Shown here: positions 21,157 through 29,424 of the stretch, one piece after another
Layout: each line of letters begins with the position of its first letter
Position numbering within the stretch: the first letter of the stretch is position 1
From: Bartonella grahamii subsp. shimonis
Lineage (GTDB): Bacteria > Pseudomonadota > Alphaproteobacteria > Rhizobiales > Rhizobiaceae
Direction of reading: 5' to 3'
Length of the DNA: 64,000 nucleotides
NCBI RefSeq assembly: GCF_036327415.1
Contig: NZ_CP123961.1
Location: 1,967,501 to 2,031,500 of the forward strand
Notes under the pieces: generated by a model
What the model was told of the DNA's origin: nothing
Database searches by the model: none
The model's input: the letters and a program-made list of their open reading frames with translations, nothing else
Made by a program: the position numbers and the translations under genes

Positions 21157-21537
21157 GTGCGAACCAAAAATCTACATTTTTATGACATTTCTTTAGGCAA
21201 AAAAATTCGCTTCAGAAGAAACATCATGGGTTTTTCTCAAAAACAATTAGGGAGTCATTTGGGCGTAACGTTTCAACAAATTCAAAAATATGAAAAAGGC
21301 TTAAATCGTGTAAGCGCAGCACGTTTACAGAAAATTGCTCATATATTAGATGTTCCCGTTTCCTTCTTTTATGCTGATAACACGAAAAAAGAAGATACCC
21401 TCTATCATTGTGATGATAGAATAGAAAGCAAAGCAGAATATTTACTTTTGAAAAGTTTTAGAATGCTGACCCGCAAAAAACAAAGGGCTATTTTGCAGTT
21501 GATTTCTGATGAAAAAAATGACCCATTATTTTCATAA
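21157..21537 (+). CDS. XRE-family helix-turn-helix transcriptional regulator
   Basis: This 126-residue DNA-binding protein carries a Cro/CI-type HTH (GKKIRFRRNIMGFSQKQLGSHLGVTFQQIQKYEKGLNRVSAARLQKIAHIL), followed by a short C-terminal part that probably dimerises. GTG at 21157 is chosen because GGAGGGGG lies eight bases upstream; the frame is open further but overlaps the structured RNA. It is the type of regulator paired with Brt RNAs in Bartonella. Its targets cannot be seen from here; in B. henselae the pairs were linked to adhesin control. Confidence 0.85.
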   Translation: MRTKNLHFYDISLGKKIRFRRNIMGFSQKQLGSHLGVTFQQIQKYEKGLNRVSAARLQKIAHILDVPVSFFYADNTKKEDTLYHCDDRIESKAEYLLLKSFRMLTRKKQRAILQLISDEKNDPLFS

Positions 21538-21689
21538 ATTCGCTGAAAGGACAATCAACGTCCTTAATAACATTGAAAAGAATTGTGACTGTCTCACCAT
21601 ATCTCATGAGAACGAAATTTTTTAAATCTAATCTTGTCTGTAAATAGTCCGAATTCTAACGAGTTTAACTTAGAAATAGCGCGTTGATT

Positions 21690-22020
21690 TATAATGATCA
21701 TCTAACGTTATGTATACTAAATAAGTGTTCCAAATATCGTAAAATTCTTTCATTTCAAAATTGTTCTATATTGAATCAATCAAAATCTCTTGTTTGCACA
21801 TTACAAGCAGAGTTGGTGTGTGAGTAAAATGTACAAAAAGGCATACCTCTTATTGAATCGTCTCACATACCAAGAACTGTAGCGATATTGGGAGCTGGAA
21901 AAATGTATGATGGTGCTAACTTGCTCTTTTATTAAACATAAATATGGGGGTGTTCAACGGCTTTCCACTCATATAATTCACTTGAAACCAAAAGCTCACC
22001 AAGCAAGTCTATGAATATTC
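21690..22020 (+). pseudogene. eroded integrase-family repeat copy
   Basis: This copy has the order seen in its relatives: TTGATTTATAATGAT at 21692, TTGAATCAATCAAAATC at 21773, GTGTGAGTAAAA at 21820, then an eroded frame with TGATGGTGCTAACTT (21910) and ATATGGGGGTG (21944). The frame is broken and stops before the catalytic domain. Confidence 0.55.
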
Positions 22021-22819
22021 CCACACACTAAAGGAACACTTAAGTATATCAAGAAAGTTTAAAGATCACCTTACTTCAAATGACGATATTTTATAGCATA
22101 ACAGGATTAAAGTAAAAAACAGACACGAAAAAACTATATGTATAACTTTCATAAGAATTTATTTATATAATGGATACTTAAGTTTATCCTATTGTACCAT
22201 AAATTCTATCATTTAAGGTATGAGGATATGAAGCATGCATACCTTCTTGAAACATTCAAATGTTTTTAGGTGCCAAATGTTTTTTTAAGTATTTTTAGGC
22301 TTGCTTTTTGATCTCTTAGTTTAAGAGAAAAATAGGAAGCCGCTAAAAATAACCACTAGAATCTGGCTGTTTACAAACTGAATAGGAAGCTTCGCTTTTA
22401 AAGTGCATAGGGAGAAGATCAAATAATTAAACACTTAACAGATAAAGTATTAAAAGATTCCACCAACGCAATACGCCATACCATCCTTAAAAAATTCAAA
22501 GTGTGAAGAGAAACAATTGACAGAAGATAAGGAATTCACTTAATTAAAATGCTCTCTCAAAGAGATGAAGGTTTGGCGTACAATATTCAATTTTTCAATT
22601 CTGAAAGATTAAACAAAGATAGTATTATTTGAAATAAAACGATTTATTGTGCTCACGATAATGATTGGTGTGCACTGTGCTCACGATAATGATTGGTGTG
22701 CACAAGATTGAATTGTTGAAAATCAAAAATATAATTTAATGATGTTCCTTGACCAACTCACTCTCTCCTGAGTATAGCACGGGGAATAAACGTGGAAAGA
22801 CATGAGGAGTATATAGAAA
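22021..22819. other. spacer upstream of asd
   Basis: No gene is visible. Apart from the 28-bp tandem repeat at 22649, the stretch holds only AT-rich sequence and scattered stops in every frame. Confidence 0.4.
22649..22704. repeat. 28-bp tandem duplication upstream of asd
   Basis: Two units follow each other directly (22649-22676 and 22677-22704) and differ only in the last base. Each unit begins GTGCTCAC and ends GTGTGCAC, so its ends are partly inverted. It lies about 115 bases upstream of the asd start. Confidence 0.85.
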
Positions 22820-23851
22820 ATGAGTTTTAAAGTTGCAATTGTCGGCGCAACCGGAAATGTTGGTCGTGAAATGCTTACAATTTTAGAAGAACGTGGTTTT
22901 CCCGCGCATGAAATTGTTCCTTTAGCATCACGACGCTCATTAGGACAAGAAGTTTCTTATGGAGATAAAACTTTAAAAGTAAAAGCATTGGATACTTACG
23001 ATTTTTCTGACACAGATTTTTGTCTTATGTCTGCGGGGGGAAGCATTTCCAAAGAATATGCTCCTAAAATCGCTGCCGCTGGCTGTGTCGTCATCGATAA
23101 TTCCTCCACGTGGCGCTATGATTCCAATGTTCCGTTGATCGTCCCTGAAGTCAATGCCGAAGCTATAAATGCCTTTTCTAAACGTAATATTATAGCAAAT
23201 CCTAATTGTTCAACAATTCAACTGGTCTTAGCTTTAAAACCTCTCCATGATGCTGCAATCATTAAACGTGTTGTTGTCTCTACATATCAATCGGTTTCTG
23301 GAGCTGGTAAAGAAGGAATGGATGAACTTTTCGAACAATCACGTGCAGTTTTTGTTGCTGATCCAATTACATCAAAAAAATTCACTAAACGCATTGCCTT
23401 TAATGTTATTCCTCATATCGATGTTTTCATGGAAGATGGTTATACAAAAGAAGAATGGAAAATGACTGCTGAAACGAAGAAAATTCTCGATCCGAAGATT
23501 AAATTAACGGCCACTGCTGTACGGGTCCCTGTCTTTATCGGTCATGCCGAAGCCGTCCATGTTGAATTTGAAAAACCATTAAGCGTATCTGAAGCACAAG
23601 CGCTTCTCCGCAATGCTCCCGGTTGTCAGCTTATCGATAAACACGAAGATGGTGGCTATACCACACCTTATGAATGTACAGGAGAAGATGACACCTTTAT
23701 TAGCCGTATTCGTGAAGATATCACCGTTGAAAATGGTTTAGCTTTCTGGGTTGCTGCCGATAATTTAAGAAAAGGAGCAGCATTGAATGCAGTTCAAATT
23801 GCTGAATTGCTCATTTCTCGTAATTTGATAAAGCCTAAGTCCGTAAATTAA
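22820..23851 (+). CDS. asd: aspartate-semialdehyde dehydrogenase
   Basis: This enzyme reduces aspartyl phosphate to aspartate semialdehyde with NADPH, feeding the lysine/diaminopimelate, threonine and methionine pathways. The N-terminal dinucleotide fold is VAIVGATGNVGREML. The catalytic cysteine is in NPNCSTIQ, and the substrate-binding histidine lies in the VFIGHAEAVHVEF segment. It has 343 residues, the normal length. GAGGAG lies upstream of the ATG. Confidence 0.95.
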   Translation: MSFKVAIVGATGNVGREMLTILEERGFPAHEIVPLASRRSLGQEVSYGDKTLKVKALDTYDFSDTDFCLMSAGGSISKEYAPKIAAAGCVVIDNSSTWRYDSNVPLIVPEVNAEAINAFSKRNIIANPNCSTIQLVLALKPLHDAAIIKRVVVSTYQSVSGAGKEGMDELFEQSRAVFVADPITSKKFTKRIAFNVIPHIDVFMEDGYTKEEWKMTAETKKILDPKIKLTATAVRVPVFIGHAEAVHVEFEKPLSVSEAQALLRNAPGCQLIDKHEDGGYTTPYECTGEDDTFISRIREDITVENGLAFWVAADNLRKGAALNAVQIAELLISRNLIKPKSVN

Positions 23852-23950
23852 TGCCCTGTCCGAAAGGACGAAGAGCCCTAGCCGCTCTGTCAAAAGTCCG
23901 GCTTCTCTTCAGCAGGATCTTCCCCTGCTGAGGATTCATATCACCATCCT
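23852..23950. ncRNA. candidate structured RNA downstream of asd
   Basis: Three consecutive perfect or near-perfect hairpins follow the asd stop: GTCC-GAAA-GGAC, AGAGC / GCTCT with a seven-base loop, and TCAGCAGG / CCTGCTGA with a seven-base loop. The stretch is much richer in G and C than the surroundings. None is followed by a T run, so a simple terminator does not explain it. The family and strand are not recognised. Confidence 0.4.
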
Positions 23951-24056
23951 AAAGGACTGTAATTCGGGGTATTAACAAATTTTACTCTGAATATCCATGA
24001 ATACCTCGCCACCTTAATTAATCATCGCCGCCTTAATGCCATTTTACGGTACAATA

Positions 24057-24105
24057 GGATCAGCAGCATGAAGCAAAAAACCCTTATGCTGCCGATCCTT
24101 TTTAT
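24057..24105. terminator. bidirectional terminator between asd and the SH3 gene
   Basis: A long stem (GGATC-GCAGCAT-AAG paired with CTT-TGCTGC-GATCC, with mismatches) is followed by TTTTT on the plus strand. It lies between two convergent genes and could serve both. Confidence 0.65.
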
Positions 24106-24132
24106 CACTCCGATTGTGAAATTAACTTACCC

Positions 24133-24780
24133 TTATCGAGGAGGATAAGTCACAACACGGTAACGTGTTTCATTACGTTCAAAATTTTTGTAATTGACAT
24201 TATCAGGAAAGAAGGGATTATAAGCATTTACGTGCTTTACAGAAACTCCTTGTGCTTTGGGCGAAGGATTTAAAATTGTCCGTTCATCTCTTTTTTTGAC
24301 ACCAGTAGAATCGATAATCACATCTGTTCTGTAGAGTTTTTGTATGTTTTTCCGTGTTTTTTGAATCGCCGGAAGAGCTTTAAAACCAGAAACAAACTGT
24401 TTTACTTTTTCTTTTTTTACTTTTTGCGATTTTATCCTAGCATTTGGCTTTACTGGCATCTTTGTAAAAGCAACGGTGGGAACATTGTTGACATTGACAT
24501 AACGTGCAGATGCCCAACCAACCTTTCCGTGATAACCAAGAGAACACCAAGTTTTATTGGATAGACAGCCATAAATTTGCACTTTTGCTCCCATTGGAAC
24601 CATTGTGATAACTTTATAAGCTGTCGCAGGACCTGTGCGTAAAGATACCTGACCTGATGCAACACGAGCAACTGTTCCTGCAATGGTTCCAGCTTCCACG
24701 TGAGAAGCAGTCACAGCCACCCCCGACGCTCCCAAAGCCCATAAAATCATTGTTGTTGATAAAAATTTCTTTCTTAACAT
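24133..24780 (-). CDS. exported bacterial SH3-domain protein
   Basis: This 215-residue protein has a signal peptide (MLRKKFLSTTMILWALGASG... cleaved near VEAG). A bacterial SH3 domain follows (VSLRTGPATAYKVITMVPMGAKVQIYGCLSNKTWCSLGYHGKVGWASARYV, about residues 40-95), then a basic, unstructured tail. ATG 24780 follows GAGAGGAAG and places the signal peptide at the N-terminus; the longer frame from 24855 would bury it. Such proteins often bind peptidoglycan in the periplasm. The partner is unknown. Confidence 0.8.
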   Translation of the reverse strand: MLRKKFLSTTMILWALGASGVAVTASHVEAGTIAGTVARVASGQVSLRTGPATAYKVITMVPMGAKVQIYGCLSNKTWCSLGYHGKVGWASARYVNVNNVPTVAFTKMPVKPNARIKSQKVKKEKVKQFVSGFKALPAIQKTRKNIQKLYRTDVIIDSTGVKKRDERTILNPSPKAQGVSVKHVNAYNPFFPDNVNYKNFERNETRYRVVTYPPR

Positions 24781-25303
24781 TATTTTTCTTCCTCTCTCAA
24801 AACATGTGAAGGGCAAAATTTCGCCTTTGCAAAAATTTGTCGCGTTTAAATCCAATGATCAGCAACCTTTATTTCCCGCCCCAAAGACCCCACAACATTG
24901 TAACAAAGTCTCTTTTTATTCCCCATCTACACGAACGCGGCCTTTTGATCTTGATTGCGCAGTATGTTCCTCATGAATTTACTGCTAAAGCATCATCTGA
25001 TTGTCTAGTTCTTCAACCAATCGTCCCTTAAAGAAGTTTTTAAAGTGTCATTGGTTCCCTCAACAAATGATTACAATATGATTACAATAGAAGAATTGAT
25101 GCCTGAATTTCAGAGAATTACTGAGAATGAATAATGATAAGCCCCCAAAACTACTAAAAATAGAAGAAAAAATAATACTCTTTTAAAAATAAAAGTGATT
25201 GAATATTATCTAAAGCTTGTATAACTTGAAATCTCCCTAAAAAAATACAGAGTATATTGAAACTTCCCTCAAAAAATCTCTTAGAAAAGAAAGTTAAAAG
25301 CAC
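24781..25303. other. spacer between divergent SH3 gene and metQ
   Basis: No gene or known riboswitch could be recognised. An ATGATTACAAT direct repeat (25069-25091) is the only local structure seen. Confidence 0.35.
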
Positions 25304-26122
25304 ATGACATTAAAAAAATTTTTTCGTAGTCAGATTATAGGATTATTCCTCTCTCTCTTTGCACTTTTTTTATCTACAGTTTTTGTCATGGCTACAGACA
25401 AATCAAAAATCAAACTTGGTATTATGGAAGGGCGGGATGCGATTATTTGGAAAACTGCTGCTGAACAAGCTAAAAAAGCCGGTTTAGATATTGAACTCGT
25501 TTATTTTTCTGATTACGCTTTGCCTAATGACGCTGTTAACGCAGGAGAGATCGATGCGAATGCTTTTCAGCACGCCCCTTATCTTAATGAACAAATGAAA
25601 CAACGTGGCTATAAACTTTCAATTGTCGGCTATACATTTATTGCTCCAATCGGTGTTTATTCGCACAAAATCAAAGACTTAAAAGATTTACGTGATGGTG
25701 CACATGTTGGTATTCCAAACGACCCATCTAATGGTGGAAGAGCCTTACTTCTTCTCAATTCTTTAGGTCTCATTAAGTTAAAAGATCCTCATAATATTCT
25801 TGCATCTCCACTTGATATTATCGAAAATCCTAAAAACCTGCAAATTCGTGAACTCGATGCTGGTATGTTAGGACGAGCTATTGACGATTTTGATCTTGCA
25901 ATTATAAACACAAACTGGGCTATTGTTTCCGGATTAAACTTCGAAAAAGATGTCGTCGCATGGGAGAGCGCAAAAAATAATCCTTATGATAATATCATCG
26001 TTGTACGCACGAGCGAAAAAGATGAGCCATGGGTTAAAAAATTAGTTGCCGCTTACAACAACGATCTTATCCGTGCAAAAATCAAAGAGGTTTTTGGAAA
26101 AACCGCCCAAACTTCTTGGTAA
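25304..26122 (+). CDS. metQ: MetQ/NlpA-family substrate-binding protein
   Basis: This is the periplasmic methionine-binding component of the MetNIQ importer. The N-terminal hydrophobic segment (IIGLFLSLFALFLSTVFVMA) is a signal peptide. The NlpA fold follows: KLGIMEGRDAIIWKTA, DANAFQHAPYLNEQ, PIGVYSHKI, VGIPNDPSNGGRALLLL, DLAIINTNWA. No lipobox cysteine is present, so it appears to be a free periplasmic protein or is held by its uncleaved helix. It is first in the operon, with metN 27 bases downstream. Confidence 0.9.
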   Translation: MTLKKFFRSQIIGLFLSLFALFLSTVFVMATDKSKIKLGIMEGRDAIIWKTAAEQAKKAGLDIELVYFSDYALPNDAVNAGEIDANAFQHAPYLNEQMKQRGYKLSIVGYTFIAPIGVYSHKIKDLKDLRDGAHVGIPNDPSNGGRALLLLNSLGLIKLKDPHNILASPLDIIENPKNLQIRELDAGMLGRAIDDFDLAIINTNWAIVSGLNFEKDVVAWESAKNNPYDNIIVVRTSEKDEPWVKKLVAAYNNDLIRAKIKEVFGKTAQTSW

Positions 26123-26149
26123 TTGTGCCAAATATCCGAGTAATTGTGA

Positions 26150-27184
26150 ATGGAAAAACCTACTCTTATCTCCTTAAAAAACATCAGCCGTTGTTTTAAC
26201 AAAACGGCTGGTGTTCCGGTAATTAATAATCTCTCTTTAAATATCCATGCTGGTGAAATCCTTGGCATTATTGGGCGCAGTGGAGCAGGAAAATCAACAC
26301 TTATCCGCTGTTTAAATGGGTTAGAGAAGATTGATGCAGGGTCCATTTTTTTTGAAGGTGTTGATATTTCAAATCTATCAGAGATAGAGTGGGCGCCTTA
26401 CCGTCAACGAATTGGGATGATTTTTCAACATTTCAATCTTCTCTCATCGCAAAATATTCTTGATAACATTGCATTGCCGCTTAAATTAAGTGGTGTAAGT
26501 AAAAAACAACGCCACAAACGTGCCCTTGAACTTATTGAATTGGTTGGGTTATATGGAAAAGAATATTGCTATCCAGCACAATTATCAGGGGGGCAAAAAC
26601 AACGCGTTGGCATTGCTCGTGCGCTTGCTGCTAATCCTAAAATATTGTTATCAGATGAAGCTACCTCTGCTCTTGACCCTGAAACAACACAATCTATTCT
26701 AGAGCTCCTTGCTGATATTAATAAACACCTCAATCTCACGATTGTGCTCATCACCCATGAAATGGAAGTTGTGCGCACCATAGCGCATCGCGTTGTTGTT
26801 CTTAATCAGGGGAACATTGTAGAAGAAGGACGTGTGAAAGACATCTTTACATCACCGCAAGACGATACAACCATAGCCATGCTCAAGCTTGTCACCCCGC
26901 AACTTCCTGAAAAATTTGCGAAAAATCTCAAACCAATCGGGCGAGAAGCTGTCATTGAAATCAATATTGCCGGTGAAATTGCCCAGCAACCTTTTCTTCA
27001 TCTTCTAGAAAATGAGAGTGGTTTAAAAGCACGTATTTTGCATGGTGGCATTGATACAGTTCAAGATGAAACCATCGGGCGACTCTTCTTAGCTCTTCCT
27101 GGAGAAGATAAAGAAGCTTTAGAAAAAGCTGTTCAATGGTTAACGAAAAAAGGACGATATTGTGAGGTCTTAGGCTATGTTTAA
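26150..27184 (+). CDS. metN: methionine ABC importer ATP-binding protein
   Basis: This is the ATPase of the methionine importer. Walker A is GRSGAGKST, the signature LSGGQKQR, Walker B ILLSDEAT, and the switch histidine is in LITHEME. A C-terminal NIL/ACT-like regulatory domain (about residues 265-344), in which bound methionine inhibits transport, is present. The 344 residues are normal. Its stop overlaps the metI start by eight bases. Confidence 0.94.
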   Translation: MEKPTLISLKNISRCFNKTAGVPVINNLSLNIHAGEILGIIGRSGAGKSTLIRCLNGLEKIDAGSIFFEGVDISNLSEIEWAPYRQRIGMIFQHFNLLSSQNILDNIALPLKLSGVSKKQRHKRALELIELVGLYGKEYCYPAQLSGGQKQRVGIARALAANPKILLSDEATSALDPETTQSILELLADINKHLNLTIVLITHEMEVVRTIAHRVVVLNQGNIVEEGRVKDIFTSPQDDTTIAMLKLVTPQLPEKFAKNLKPIGREAVIEINIAGEIAQQPFLHLLENESGLKARILHGGIDTVQDETIGRLFLALPGEDKEALEKAVQWLTKKGRYCEVLGYV

Positions 27185-27836
27185 TGTTTTGTCTCATGAA
27201 CTTCCCCAAGCTGTTATTGATACAATATTGATGACACTTAGTGCTTCTTTTATGGCATTTATTATAGGACTTCCCCTTGGTCTTCTTCTTCACACAACAG
27301 CACGCGGGGGGATTTTTTCCTCATCTCTCATCAATCGCCCTTTAAGCATGATCATTGACAGTATTCGTGCCATTCCCTTTATTATTCTTGCATTTTATCT
27401 TCTTCCCGTTACGCGTATCGTTGTAGGAAGAGGGATAGGAATGCCTGCTGTAATTTTTATACTGACCATTTCAGCTATCCCTTTTTATGCACGCATGGCA
27501 GAACTCTCTTTTAAAACCGTTGAAAACGGTCTCATTGAAGCGATCCGCTCTATGGGCGCAAGCCGTCTTCAAATTATCAGACATGTTCTTATTCCTGAAG
27601 CTCTCCCTAGCCTGATTACAGGTTTTACAGTCATGGTCATTTCTCTCATAGGAGCCACCTCACTTGCTGGATATCTTGGTGGAGGCGGTTTAGGGGATAT
27701 GGCAATCCGCTATGGCTATCAACGCTATAATACCTTCATCATGACCATTGTCATCATTCTTTTGATCATACTCAATGTTATAACCCAATGGACTTCTGAT
27801 AAAATCGTACAAAAACTTGATAAAACAAAACATTAA
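27177..27836 (+). CDS. metI: methionine ABC importer permease
   Basis: This inner-membrane permease has 219 residues and five predicted helices. The coupling-helix EAA motif is EAIRSMGASRLQIIRHVLIPEALPSL, the sequence that contacts MetN. The C-terminal helices include GATSLAGYLGGGGLGDMAIRYGYQRY. The final ~140 bases appear again in a decayed form near 28620-28760. Confidence 0.94.
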   Translation: MFNVLSHELPQAVIDTILMTLSASFMAFIIGLPLGLLLHTTARGGIFSSSLINRPLSMIIDSIRAIPFIILAFYLLPVTRIVVGRGIGMPAVIFILTISAIPFYARMAELSFKTVENGLIEAIRSMGASRLQIIRHVLIPEALPSLITGFTVMVISLIGATSLAGYLGGGGLGDMAIRYGYQRYNTFIMTIVIILLIILNVITQWTSDKIVQKLDKTKH

Positions 27837-28110
27837 AAGACTTAGAATTTCACATGCCAGTACCATCATCCTCTTTGCCACTTTCCAAGTGCAACAACCC
27901 TTGCCTATCGAAAACGCTCATAAGAGATTAGGAACTTTTCTCTTAAACAGTTTTTGTCTCTCTCCATCCGTTTGTAACATGAAAGAAAATAGTTTTAATG
28001 GATTGAATATAAAAGGGAATAAAATGAGAGATCTTACAATATTCGAGACTCTCTCTCTCTCTTAACATAAAAATAATAAATTATCATGTAAATTAAGGCA
28101 TTGGTCATGG
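27837..28110 (-). pseudogene. eroded integrase-family repeat copy, inverted
   Basis: On the minus strand this reads TTGAATCCATTAAAAC, a decayed leader with AACTGTTTAAGAGAAAAG, then GAGGATGATGGTACTGGC, in the same order as the other copies. It lies head to head with the plus copy that starts near 28130. Confidence 0.5.
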
Positions 28111-28129
28111 CCTTCTCAAATCTTATACA

Positions 28130-28620
28130 ACATATTGATTTATAATGATAATATGACGTTATTCATATTGAATGAGAACTCTGAATACAGTAAGAGCCTC
28201 TCACTCTAAAGTTATTCCATATTGAATCAATCAAAACCCCTCGCTTACACCTTAAAAGCGGAAAGAGCCGTATGAGTAAAAACTATACAAGCAAGGAAGG
28301 CCATGACTCTTATGAATTATCTCAAGTGTCAAGACCTGTCTTAACATCGGGGACTGGCATATAATATGATGGTACTAACTTTCTTCTTCCCAAGCATAAA
28401 GATGGGGTGCTCAATGGTTTTATAGTTATACTATTATAGGCGCCACTGCGAAATGGGTGTGACGAGCGTTGAGAGATATTTCTTTAAAATAAGCCTGTGA
28501 ATTGGCAACGCAAGTATATTCCATTTGAAGCGTTCTGTTTTACGTGAGGGTTATGATCCCATTAAAGAACGCTATAAACAAAAGCGCAAAACAATGCACA
28601 GTCTTCATTAGGAAACTCCT
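28130..28620 (+). pseudogene. integrase N-terminal fragment (DUF4102 type)
   Basis: The shared leader (TTGATTTATAATGATAAT, then TTGAATCAATCAAAACC) leads into a broken frame with ATAATATGATGGTACTAAC, AAGCATAAAGATGGGGTGC, GGCGCCACTGCGAAATGGG and GCGTTCTGTTTTACGTGAGGG. Translated in pieces this gives the N-terminal arm-binding domain of P4-type integrases (KHKDG, RREMG, WRSVLREG). The rest is missing, and the sequence runs directly into the second copy of the metI tail. Confidence 0.65.
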
Positions 28621-28762
28621 CTTCAAAACGATCTAGGAAAGATAGCAATCAGCTATAGCTATCAACGCTATGATAGCTCCACCATATCTATCATCCTATA
28701 GATTATTCTCAATCCTATCCTTGAAGAAACTTCTCATAGAACTGTATAAAAATTTTATAAAA
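28620..28762 (+). pseudogene. decayed duplicate of the metI 3' end
   Basis: GCTATAGCTATCAACGCTAT and the following 100 bases align with the end of metI (27690-27836), including the relic of ATCGTACAAAAACTTGAT. Several stops interrupt it. The copy sits on the far side of the integrase fragments, so metI ends flank the inserted material. Confidence 0.6.
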
Positions 28763-28780
28763 TAAAGTACTCAAACTAAC

Positions 28781-29260
28781 CTAGATATTAGATATTTTCT
28801 CTCCCACCACAGCTACAATAAGCCATTGAGCTGTAAGAGCTGGCTTTTTTAGCTGTTCAATTTCCACCGTAACCCCATAATGGAAAACCACTCGACCAGA
28901 AGGGCGAATTTCTGCATCATCTAACACAAAACGCGCGCGTACCCGTACTCCTGTTTTCACAGGACTCATAAAGCGTACTTTATCGAAACCATAATTAATC
29001 CCCATTGTGGTCCCTTCCAACTCTGGAAGAGCCTCATAAGCAAGCGTAGACAAAAGCGATAATGTTAAAAAACCATGAGCAATCGTTCCCCCAAAAGGTG
29101 TCTGTTTAGCCTTTTCCTCATCAACGTGTATCCATTGATGATCATCTGTAGCGCATGCAAATTGATTAATCATATCCTGTGTAACAAGACGCCACCCCGA
29201 TAATCCCACTTCTTTCCCAATAAAATTAGTGACATCTTGTACTGTTATTTTTTGCTGCAT
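28781..29260 (-). CDS. MaoC-family dehydratase
   Basis: This 159-residue hot-dog protein is related to (R)-specific enoyl-CoA hydratases. The catalytic Asp and His are in FACATDDHQWIHVD, and GGTIAHGFLTLSLL follows as in the family. MGINYGFDKVRFMSPV is the substrate-tunnel segment. It most likely hydrates a short or medium enoyl-CoA; the substrate is not known. It stands alone and diverges from the next gene. Confidence 0.88.
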   Translation of the reverse strand: MQQKITVQDVTNFIGKEVGLSGWRLVTQDMINQFACATDDHQWIHVDEEKAKQTPFGGTIAHGFLTLSLLSTLAYEALPELEGTTMGINYGFDKVRFMSPVKTGVRVRARFVLDDAEIRPSGRVVFHYGVTVEIEQLKKPALTAQWLIVAVVGEKISNI

Positions 29261-29424
29261 AACGCTATTCCTACTTTATTTGATAAAAGCAACCACCCCC
29301 CTTGCTTTTATAAAGTCCATTGATTAGAGCATCAAGAATAAAAGATTAATTGTCTTAAAAATAAATACACCTTAATGAATGAGAAAAGTTTTTTAGCAGA
29401 ATAGTTTTCAAATGGGAAAAAAGA

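Noticed and set aside
24837..25031. 64-residue open frame upstream of metQ
   Set aside because: No ribosome binding site or coding features; it overlaps the promoter region of the SH3-domain gene.
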